Source: Channa striata
Lineage: Eukaryota; Chordata; Actinopteri; Anabantiformes; Channidae
Direction of reading: 5' to 3'
Assembly: GCA_033026295.1 (NCBI GenBank)
Contig: CM065189.1
Span: 14,860,203-14,924,202 of the forward strand
DNA: 64,000 nucleotides
Shown: one piece after another, positions 1 through 8,782 of the stretch
How positions within the stretch are numbered: the stretch's first letter is position 1
How the letters are laid out: each line of letters starts with the position of its first letter
Translations under genes and position numbers: made by a program
Notes under the pieces: generated by a model
Databases searched by the model: none
Told to the model about the DNA's origin: nothing
What the model saw: the letters and a program-made list of their open reading frames with translations, nothing else

Positions 1-345
1 GCGAATTGGCTTTGTCTAATATAGTAACATGAAGAATACACAAACAATTACAAAATCAGTCATAAACTAATTTGAACATAAACGAATTGTAATTTTGAGT
101 TAATGTAAACACAGCATATGTTATATATGAAATATATAATATTTATGTACCTTGGCGGGTGTATACAAGGTTTGCATGATTATGTAACCGTTTTGTGTAA
201 TGTACAGAATTATATTACATTTTTATTTAAACTTTCAGACAACATCAACATTGTTAATTTCTATATGGATTAATACTGTCTGGGGTGCACTTCCAGTGCA
301 AATTCCACTAATGGATGGCAGTGTTGCAGCACGTTACTCTCTCTT
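1..345. other. Left edge of the TAAR duplication unit
   Basis: This non-coding stretch aligns by eye with about 41648-41955: a shared GCTTTGTCTAATAT start, a shared GTGTATACAAGG block and a shared GGCAGTGTTGCA block near the end. It is therefore the left part of a unit that recurs at least three times. Unit 2 resumes only at its last part (298 pairs with 28772). No ORF or RNA gene is visible. Confidence 0.6.
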
Positions 346-1152
346 CTCACTATGAATTTTTTTTTCAATTTACAACTTAGCAGTTATTCCACGTAAAGAA
401 TATCATGTTGTATGTACTTTTAGCAAATTGTGTAATGAACACGGTGGTGTGCATCTTATGAAATTTGACAGGTGAAAAACGAAAGATTCTTCCCAAGAGA
501 ACTTGCATTTCAAACTTCATGGCTGCCCTGTAAATTTCTTCTCGGGGCGGCCGGCAGTGTCTTAATAAGAGAAATTGAATTAGAAGACAGTTGAGTCTGG
601 TAAGTTATAAAGGATGGGGGCGATCCTTAGCAGATTTATGCTAATGGCATGAGTGTCAACCAAAGATGTTCATCCTGCCATTGATGTGGGTCTGAAATCC
701 TGAATGCACATGTGGTCTGCTTGCTTTAATTCACGCCTCCTTTTCAGGGGACCAAAAGGTCTTCTGGTGTTATCTGGTTCTGGGGGCGGGGGTTAATGGT
801 GAATTTTTTCAGAAAGGAGGAATGCCGGCAATTTGGAGGTTACCTGCACGCTGATCTGGATGCTACACTCACTACAAAGGGTAGGAAGAGAATAATATAG
901 AAAACAAAAAGCTCACTATACTAATAGAGGAGAAATGCTGACAAAAATACATTCAATCAGAGTCACAAACAAGACACAGGAGAAACTAATAAACTAAGAC
1001 AAACTAACATGCGCTAAATTGCTAAACATACTGAGATTAACTCAGGCTGGTTGTCGCAGAATAGACAGGAATGGGAAATGCAGAACTGAGTAAAAGGAAG
1101 ACACACTAACAAATAACATAACCAAAAGCAATCCTTATAAACATGTATGAAT

Positions 1153-1174
1153 AAAAATAATAATAATAATAATA
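1153..1174. repeat. (TAA)n microsatellite
   Basis: A short AT-rich trinucleotide run of TAA units. The equivalent site in unit 2 (about 29629-29648) is interrupted by CAA units, so the tract has changed length since the duplication. Confidence 0.8.
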
Positions 1175-2109
1175 CATTTTATTTATAGACGCCTTTCATG
1201 ACACTCAAGGTCGCCATACAGAACAAAACAAAAAATAAAATAGAGTTAAAAACGAGATAAAAAAATACAGTTAAACATAATAAAATATCATAGAAAGTGA
1301 TAAAAACTTATAAAAGGTGATGCGGAACAGGTGTGATGACTGATGCCAACCAAGACTGTGAAACAGCTTCAAACTAAACTCTGTCAATCCCACTTAAAAA
1401 TGTGTGTAATTCTACAGTTGTGGTTCTTAGTTACAAAGAACAATGAGCCTGCATATTGTTTCCTGTAAAATTCTTTGGACTTCAAACAAACATAAATTCC
1501 AAAGGTCACAAGAGAAATCAACTCATTAATAGACACAGAAACACACATTCATATCAGTGAGTGTATCACATGTTAATTTGTGGTGGCTATGCCGTGTTTA
1601 TCCTTGTTTGTCTTTACACCTCTGATTGCAGCGATACCTCAGAGATTAAGATGTTGTGTCATGTGTCTAGAGAGGTGCAGCTCATTGCCATTAGGAGAAA
1701 CGAATGGATCAAAAACAATTACTTGGGTCAAGTTTTATCTCTTTGGCATCAACTTTATTTTCTGTGAGTTTTTGATTATGGTGCAAGACAGTTAATTTCA
1801 TCATAATTCTTTTTAGAGTATCCGATCTTTGTCCCAGTTGTAGGGCAAAGTTAGGTTGTGGTCAAAAACATATTTTTTTTTTTAACATCTAAAGATATAT
1901 TAATAGCATGTTTTTCTCAATATGAAAATAAAGTTACTGTATCCTTTTGGGAAACAATATATCAAATCAAAGACCCAGACCCACACCACAGGTGCGTGGT
2001 TATACCTAAATTAAATTGTATGACAAACACATTGTAGGATGAATTAAAAATATTAAAAAGTAATAATTGGCTAATTTACCTTTGAAGGCTGATTGATGTG
2101 TAGGCAGCT

Positions 2110-2380
2110 TGTGGATTTGCACATCTTGTTCACAGTTGTTCACAGTTGTTCACAGACCACAGGGTCAGTGGTTTGATCCCCAGTCCCTCCTTGCTGCGTG
2201 CTGAAGTGTCCTTGGGCAAGACACTGAACCCCAAATTGCTCAGGTGATCAGGTCAGGTGAGCACCTTACATGGGAGCCATCTCTATCAGTATGTGTGTGA
2301 ATGGGGGAATGAGAAGCTACATTTTAAAGTGCTTTGGATAAAAGCACTATATAAGTGGGCATTTACCATATATGTAGACA
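2110..2380 (+). mobile_element. tRNA-derived SINE-like element
   Basis: The segment has a B-box-like GGTTTGATCCC at about 2170-2180. A body typical of widespread percomorph SINEs follows: a TGGGCAAGACACTGAACCCC block, then a TGTGTGAATGGG block, then a GCTTTGGATAAAAGCACTATATAAG tail block. The A-box end is replaced by three tandem copies of TGTTCACAGT at about 2129-2158. It lies in the part of unit 1 that unit 2 has lost. The SINE family name is not assigned. Confidence 0.6.
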
Positions 2381-2490
2381 ACATGTTAAGGCCTCAAGAA
2401 TTACAACAGTGAAAGTGATTGTCTGGCTCAATTATGCTGGCTAAGCTATGCTAGAACTTAGCCTCATTGTACTGCTAATCAATATAGGAA

Positions 2491-3281
2491 TGTAACGGTT
2501 CAGGTACTGGAAAATGTAACTATAGGACCCAAAAGCAGAAGCTGAGACACCCCAAGAGTGCAGGAGGTTTATTAACACATGAACTTCTGAAAAAGAGTTA
2601 AATAATTATCACACAAAATACTGATACAATAACACTCAGCACAACACTTAAAGAGATGACAATATTAAACTCAAAGACAGAGACTTGGTCTATAACTAAA
2701 CTCACTCAAAAGATTTAATAACTCATGTACTGAGACTATAACACTCAACTCGGACTCTTGAGGTAATAACACTGTTAACTCACGAGCATAAACTATATAT
2801 ACTATATACAGACTATAGAAAAACCTTAACTACTGAGACTATTATACTTGTTCAGACATTTGAGATAATAATACTATCTCAAAAGCAGAAAGTTAGACCA
2901 TAACAAAATACACTCTAATAAGAAGACTAACGCTATAACAGAAAATCACTCTTACAGAGGAGATTAATATTACAAACAGAAGCTTACGCTAAACAACAAG
3001 ACTAACACACCTACTAGAACTATGAACAGACACAAGAACTTAAATACAAAACATGCAGGTGTGATGATGATGAAGATGACAGGCAAAGGGTGAGTGCACT
3101 GGCAACCAGTCAAGAAGGGGAGGAGCGTAATTCCAGAATCCTAACAATGATGACGATGAGGATGAAGAGGATAAAAGGCAAAGGGCAAGTGCAGAGACAA
3201 ACACACAGAAAAAAAATGTCAATGCAAAAGACAAGGGCAGTAAAAACCCAAAACAGGACAAAATACATCTAACTTATAACA
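2491..3281 (-). mobile_element. Solo LTR, chromovirus-like, with 5-bp TSD
   Basis: The sequence runs from TGTAACGG to TTATAACA (TG...CA) and is flanked by the direct repeat AGGAA at 2486-2490 and 3282-3286. That is the 5-bp target-site duplication expected of an LTR element. On the minus strand the end carries TTAATAAA followed by a CTTTTGGGTCCTA-type terminus resembling the other chromovirus LTRs here. No internal region is present, so this is a solo LTR left by LTR-LTR recombination. Unit 2 retains only its right 284 bp (to 30682). Confidence 0.85.
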
Positions 3282-3436
3282 AGGAATGCTAGCAAGTAGT
3301 CGAACTGTCAGTTACCACTGCCACCTTAATGGTTTTCGGGCTCTGCTTCTTCATGGTCTGAATATTGGCATGTTCCCTATGTCACAGTTGCCCTGGTGAA
3401 GCTACTGCAGGATAGCTACCATTCGACCCACTGAAC

Positions 3437-3735
3437 ATTAGGGGGTATTAGAATTAGAAAAACCTTTATTTGTCACTTGGGTCACTATAGATTTGCACAT
3501 TTTACAATGAAATGTGACCTCTGCATTTGACCCATCCCTCATGGGGGGAGAAGTGGGCTGCCACAGCTGGCGCTCCCCGATGCCTGGGGAGCTAGCGCTG
3601 GGTGTCTCACTCAGGGCTAGGCTCTGGTGGGTAGGCTGGGATCCCACACCAGGGTTTGATTCTGCATTGTCCGTTTTAACATCCAGCTGCTCTACCCATG
3701 GAGATAGCAGGGTGCTAGCTCCTGTAGCAAGAGAA
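3437..3735. repeat. Interspersed repeat, present in both units
   Basis: The block starts with AAAAACCTTTATTTGTCACTT and continues with an AATGAAATGTGACCTCTGCATTTGACCCATCCC core. This phrase recurs in many teleost genomes, from memory. It is nearly identical to 30842-31145, so it predates the unit duplication. The open frames across it show no protein family and are treated as non-coding. Confidence 0.55.
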
Positions 3736-4565
3736 AAGAAATAGAACACAATCCATTTGAGCCACATAACCAATCTTATTTTTCTACTTCTTCAAATTAT
3801 CTTTATGGTGAGCCTAACTTTTACAAGTCTTAACAAACTTCTCTTATTAGCAAGAGAACACATTAAAAGAAAGATTAGAAAGATGAAGTGCAGCTCACCA
3901 ACACAGAAGTGCAGACAACTACAAAATAAAACATAGTGATTGTCTTTATATATTTCTGTTTAAAATAGGCAAATAGCAACATGCAGTGCTGTAATAACTT
4001 TACTATTACTATCGTCTACTGTGAGAGAGCGTGTCATTGTAAGGTAAATGGTTGTTCTTAGTATAAGTAGAGCTGCATTGAAGATAATATTTAAGCAGTT
4101 CTTGGCAGTGAACCACAAACACTGGCGGGAGAGCAGCTGTGTTGGTTTAAAATATGAACTGAATTTTCGTCTTTAAGACAGTTGAGGTTTTTGTTGTAGC
4201 TGGATGTTTTGTTTCTAACGCTGTGAGATTATCACATTTCTATGGGATGATGGTAGTTACTACTTTTGTTAATATTTTACAAGCTGATTTTTTTTATTGC
4301 TAATAGTGCAATTAATCACAATGTGACATGAATTTAGGAAATGCACTGACTTCAGAATAGTTGTTTGTCTTTTTTCATATTTCTACTGTGATTAAAAACA
4401 ACACCTTTTTTCTAATAAATATTGTTATGTTCTAAAAATTGTTTTGTTAAATAACACTAAGCCAAATTGAGCTAACAATCACTGTTGTGTTAACAACAAG
4501 AACAACAAACAGGCAGAGAGAAAAAAAGAGAAAGTGTTGAAGAGAACGATGTGATGTAATTAGCA

Positions 4566-4592
<27 letters not shown>
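4566..4592. repeat. (GA)n microsatellite upstream of the TAAR gene
   Basis: A run of about thirteen GA units lies 100 bp upstream of the TAAR start codon. It is shared with unit 2 (31983-32008) with a small length difference. It falls in the probable 5' UTR or promoter-proximal region. No clear TATA box is assigned in the 800 bp upstream, although GTATAAGTAG at about 4059-4068 is a weak candidate. Confidence 0.8.
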
Positions 4593-4597
<5 letters not shown>

Positions 4598-4691
4598 ATG
4601 AAGGTTATGGCAGAAACTAAAACATCAGTCTTCTGACAGTTTGAGTCAGAAGCTGCCAGGGCTGCAGCTTCTCCTCATACTCTCTCTGAGG

Positions 4692-5837
4692 ATGGAGGAT
4701 CTCTGCTTTCCACAACTCCTCAATGCTTCCTGCAGGAAACCAAAGATCAATCAGTCTATAGCTGTCCTGCTGTATTTGATGTTATTCATCTCTGTGTTCA
4801 CTGTGTTTCTCAACCTGATCGTCATCATCTCAGTCTCCCACTTCAGGCAAAGATAAACTCAGCAAAACTTACTATGGATTATAATAGTCTTATTTAGTAG
4901 AAAATGTTAGAGTGTTTTTATAATTTCACATTTTGACGTATTTTCTGCTTTGCTGACGATGTTTTTAATGTTAAATGTCCAGATGTGCCACATGTAAGGC
5001 ATATCACTTTACACGAATGTCTGATATTACATGTCTTTGTCTCCCTGCAGGCAGCTGCACACACCCACCAACCTCATCATCCTCTCTCTGGCTGTGTCAG
5101 ATTTTCTTTTAGGGCTTTTGACACCGTTAAAAGTTTACAAACAAATAACCTGTTGGTTTTTCAGTGACCTCGTGTGTTCACTATATTTTAATATGAGCTC
5201 AATTATTCTCGGTGCCTCAATAGGAAACATTATACTTATATCAGTCGACCGCTATGTGGCTATTTGTGACCCTCTGCATTACCCCACCAGAGTCACTGTG
5301 AGAAGAGTTCAGATGTGTGTTTGTATGTGTTGGACCTGTACTATTGTCTACAATGGTCTGATATTAAAAGACATTTTAATAGACAAGTCCTGTTATGGAC
5401 AGTGTGTGACAGGCGTTGACAACAATTTAGTAATGTTTGATGGAGTTGTTTCCTCTATTGCTCCAGTCACTGTGATCATAATTCTGTATATGAGAGTGTT
5501 TGTGACGGCTGTATCTCAGGCTCGTGCCATGCGCTCTCATGTTGCAGCCGTCAAACTTCAGCATTCAGGGACTTTAATGACTAAGAAATCTGAGCTGAAA
5601 GCAGCCAGGACTCTGGGTATTGTTGTAGTTGTGTTCTTAATATGTTTCTGCCCATATTTCTTTATCTCCTCTGCTGGTGGTTTATCTGCAAATTTTGTTT
5701 TGTTTCTCTTGTATACTAACCCCTGTCTAAACCCTGTGATTTATGCCTTTTTCTACCCCTGGTTTAAAAAATCTGTCAGACTCATTTTCTCTCTTCAGAT
5801 ACTGCAGGCAGGCTCATGTGAGACCAACATGCTGTAA
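4692..5837 (+). CDS. Trace amine-associated receptor, two exons (unit 1)
   Basis: The CDS joins 4692-4846 and 5051-5837 and encodes 313 aa. It is a class A GPCR expected to detect amines in olfactory sensory neurons. ATG 4692 gives the fish-TAAR N-terminus with Asn sequons at N11 and N20. Visible landmarks are D69 (2.50), C94 (3.25) and DRY at 118-120 followed by VAICDPLHYP. Also present are the second-loop cysteines, P190 (5.50), CFCP at 250-253, and NPVIYAFFYPWF at 279-290, which matches the TAAR TM7 fingerprint except that NS is NP. Asp 3.32 is replaced by S101, while D182 lies at 5.42. This combination is described for non-canonical teleost TAARs. W6.48 is F251. The downstream flank shows no other gene. 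The TAAR subtype cannot be named from sequence alone. Confidence 0.92.
4847..5050 (+). other. GC-AG intron of the unit 1 TAAR
   Basis: Exon 1 ends CACTTCAG and the intron begins GCAAAG. It ends with a TTTGTCTCCCTGCAG acceptor and exon 2 starts GCAGCTGCAC. Joining them (phase 2) restores SHFRQLHTPTN, the conserved intracellular loop 1 of TAARs. Without splicing, exon 1 runs into a stop two codons later (HFRQR). No GT donor nearby gives the conserved loop. Length is 204 bp. Confidence 0.85.
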
Positions 5838-7076
5838 ACAGAGAAATGTGATCTGCTCTATAGACCAAAAAGGTTAGTCGACCAGGAATCAAACTATGAA
5901 TGTACATATGGACTATATTGGTACAATCATAGTTTGAGTGCATTGCTCAAAAAGACTTGTATATGCAAACATTCACTGCTGCAGATATCCAGCCTTTATA
6001 TTTTCAGTTTGTCCTGTGTCAGAAAAACTGATATTTCTTCCTGCAATGTACTAAATTACTAGATCAAAAACATCAAGTACAATATTTCAATCTGCTGGTG
6101 TGAGACTTACTATGATCATTAGCTTGTCTTCTTACTGCAGACTCAAAATTAAAGGAACACTTGTTTTTTGGATCATTACATCCCCACTTTAGGACCTATC
6201 TTGTTGACATGATGCCACCTTCAGTCATTTTACATAGCATTTGTTTGAATGTTTTAACCCTTTACTTAGCTTGACAGGAATTCCACATCCTTTATCTTGT
6301 ATCCACACTGTACGTTCGGGGAATGTTACTACTTAATGCAGTAAAATCTGTTTGTCTTTATAACCTATTTCTGTTACCAAACAGTCATTATTTACCGGTT
6401 GTACTGCTACAGTAAACTGGTTATTAAAATAACTACAGCATGATGAAGATTAACAAATGCTGACAGGCTACAGTGATTCCTACTGAAAACCAGCGTCTCC
6501 TTGGATATCAAACATTATGTGATTTCAACTGAACAACATTAGATTGATGTGGTCAACTAAACAGTGACACACTCCCAGCCTAATCATATTACCTTTTGGA
6601 TAGAAACTGTGCACTGTACATACATGCTGGAGTCAAACTTGAGTTTTGAATAGTAATTATTGGTATGATCACGTGATCAAGTCAGCTTAATGACAACACA
6701 TTTAGGTGGCTTGAAACTTTGTTTTTAGGGAAAGTTCCCTTATCTCATGCCTCTTAAATACTTTACTGTATATATCTTCTACTCCAGTACCTCCATGTTG
6801 TACAATACAGTATGCACAAGCACAGTGGGCCGTAACTATGAGTAAGCTAAGCCTCACCTACAGACCATATACTGAAGTCACATGTCATTTTGCAGCACAG
6901 ATGATGAGGTTCTGGCTTAAGATTGGCGAATTGAGGCGGCAGAGACTGACACTATCACTGACAGTCTGCGCACTGTACCCCAGCATCAGAGTGGCTATAA
7001 TCTGTAAACACACATTATATATAAAAGTCCTCAGTTGTGGCACAAGGGTCACTCCTGGGGCCTGCAAGAATGTTTG
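5838..7076. other. Non-coding 3' flank of the TAAR gene with two key target sites
   Basis: This flank is shared with 33252-34221 and 39959-40214. CAAGC at 6817-6821 is the uninterrupted empty site for chromovirus C of unit 2. GTTTG at 7072-7076 is the left target-site duplication of chromovirus A. No coding potential is recognised. Confidence 0.85.
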
Positions 7077-7811
7077 TGTCACAGTCTCTGTGTTGATCTG
7101 TGTTGCCCTGGTTACGGTCCTGTCTCTCTCCGCCTTGCTCTCCTCCCCTCTCATTAGTTCCATATGTTTCACCTGTGTCACTTGTACTTAAACCATGCCT
7201 GCACATTTCCCCAGTGCCAGATTATCGTTCATGTCTCGTTCCATGCCACGCCAAGTTTTTGCCAAGTCTGTTTTTCCTTGCCAGAGAATTTTCCCCGTCA
7301 TTTTTGGACCACGCATCTTGTAAACCTGTGCTTCTTCCCCACCACTGCCTCGACGACTCCAAGAACTCCTATGACTATATGATTTGTTACTTTGTTTCTG
7401 TCAGAGCTCTTGACTTGTTGTTTTGCTACTTTTCCACTTACCTCGTTATCTGTTGTTACTTTGTGCTTGTTTTTGTCCCTGATGTTGTCAGCCGATTTCA
7501 GTTACTCCTAGTTTTGCCATGTACTCACCCTCAACCATAGAGAACCCGTCCGTCATCCTGCCAGCTCTCCACAGTTTTCATAAGACACTACTCATTCAGA
7601 AGTTTCCCCTCTGTTGTCATTCACTTACTCACCTGTCTTTTTCCCACCTCCAGATCCTACCACTACTCCCCTGCCGTGAGCCGTCCCGGGTGTTCCTACC
7701 GGCCGAAGCCTCTCACGTGATTCATTTCATTTCTTCTGTTACAATAAATCATTTTCTTCCAATCGCTCGTCCTTGCCTCTATTTGGGTCCTCTAAACGCG
7801 CCCCCCCCATA
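7077..7811 (+). repeat. 5' LTR of chromovirus A
   Basis: It begins TGTCACAG next to the target duplication and ends at a C-rich CCATA where gag leader sequence starts. The expected CA end appears mutated, since the 3' LTR remnant ends CCTGATA. An AATAAA polyadenylation signal lies at about 7743-7748. GCCAGATTAT at 7216-7225 is complementary to the post-LTR primer site. Confidence 0.8.
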
Positions 7812-7827
7812 GTATAATCTGGCCACA
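7812..7827 (+). promoter_or_regulatory. Self-primer binding site of chromovirus A
   Basis: ATAATCTGGC at 7814-7823 is the exact reverse complement of GCCAGATTAT at 7216-7225 inside the LTR. It starts two bases after the LTR end, where a primer-binding site belongs. It does not begin with the TGG expected of a tRNA-primed element. In Tf1/sushi-type elements the 5' end of the element's own RNA folds back and primes reverse transcription. Confidence 0.7.
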
Positions 7828-8782
7828 ATGGACCCACCCAAGGCGAGTGATTGGAAGAAAAGAGTCGAGAGCGCCATAGTCCATCATGACACCAGTCTAG
7901 CTCGCATGCAGGCCGACCTACACACCATGACACTCGCAGTCACCCGTTTAGCTACAGCCTCTGTCTCCACTCATCCACCACCACCACCAGCTGCCACAGC
8001 CCCGGCTCCGGTACAATTAGAGTCTTACGTGTCTCCTCCGGAGCCGTTCGCAGGGGACCCTAAATTTTGCAGGGCCTTCATTGTAAAAATGCAAACTGTT
8101 GTTCAGGCTTAGACCGTTTGCCTTCCCCACCAATGACGCCCGCATAGCGTACGCCGTCTCATGTCTCACCGAGAGGGCCGAGCTGTGGGGAACGGCAGAG
8201 TGGGAGCGGGATTCATTTTCCACCTCCACCTTTGAACAGTTTTGCCAGGAATTGCTTAGAGTTTTCGGACCCACCAAGTCAGACTGTGATACCTCTCGTC
8301 TTCTCTCTCAGCTAGTGCAGGGCAACAGTTCTGTGGCAGAGTACGCCATTCAATTGCGTACTCTGTCCGCAGATTGCCAGTCGAATGAACCTGCCCTGCG
8401 GGAGAGATTTTTTCAAGGTCTATCAGAGTCATTAAAGGACGAGCTAGCTCCCCGGGAACTGCCAGAGTCCCTCGATTCACTCATTGAATTAGGCACTCGG
8501 GTGCACCATAGAATGGGCGAGAGACGTCCAGTGCCCCGTCTGTCTAACCCTCGCATTCATATCACTAGTGTTCCCCGACAGGAGTCCCAAGTGAGTCCCA
8601 AACTGAGCCTCAAACTGAGCCCTCCTGAACCTATGCAGCTGGGTAGGACGCGCCTCTCACCGGAGAAGCGTGAGCGCCGGTCCCGGAATGGACTTTGTTT
8701 CTACTGTGGTCGCGCTGACCACAGAATTCGGTCCTGCCCGTTAAAAGGCAGGGCTCAGCAGGAACAAGGGGGAAACTGCTGA
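7828..8782 (+). pseudogene. gag of chromovirus A, frameshifted
   Basis: The reading frame starts MDPPKASDW at ATG 7828, only 16 bp after the LTR, as is usual for this group. It is open to 8112 and then continues one frame over (8099-8782) after a +1 break near 8095. The second part carries the retrotransposon gag domain (region with RLLSQLVQGNSSVAEYAIQL) and one zinc knuckle near the C-terminus. That knuckle, CFYCGRADHRIRSC, matches C-x2-C-x4-H-x4-C. The product would be the capsid and RNA-binding protein of the particle. Confidence 0.85.

Noticed and set aside
2129..2158. Three TGTTCACAGT repeats as a CRISPR-like or operator array
   Set aside because: Contiguous short tandem repeat without spacers at the damaged end of a SINE in a vertebrate genome.
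3040..3261. Ser-rich reverse-strand frame in the solo LTR
   Set aside because: It lies inside a solo LTR, is low complexity and is not conserved in frame in unit 2.
3438..3773. 111-aa reverse frame present in both units (also 30839-31174)
   Set aside because: Identity reflects the segmental duplication of an interspersed repeat; no domain or start context supports a gene.
4641..4856. TAAR exon 1 frame ending HFRQR read as a truncated pseudogene
   Set aside because: Splicing at the GC donor removes the stop and restores the full receptor, and the same arrangement is conserved in unit 2.
7015..7540. Several small frames in the LTR of chromovirus A
   Set aside because: They overlap one another in an LTR with no protein family resemblance.
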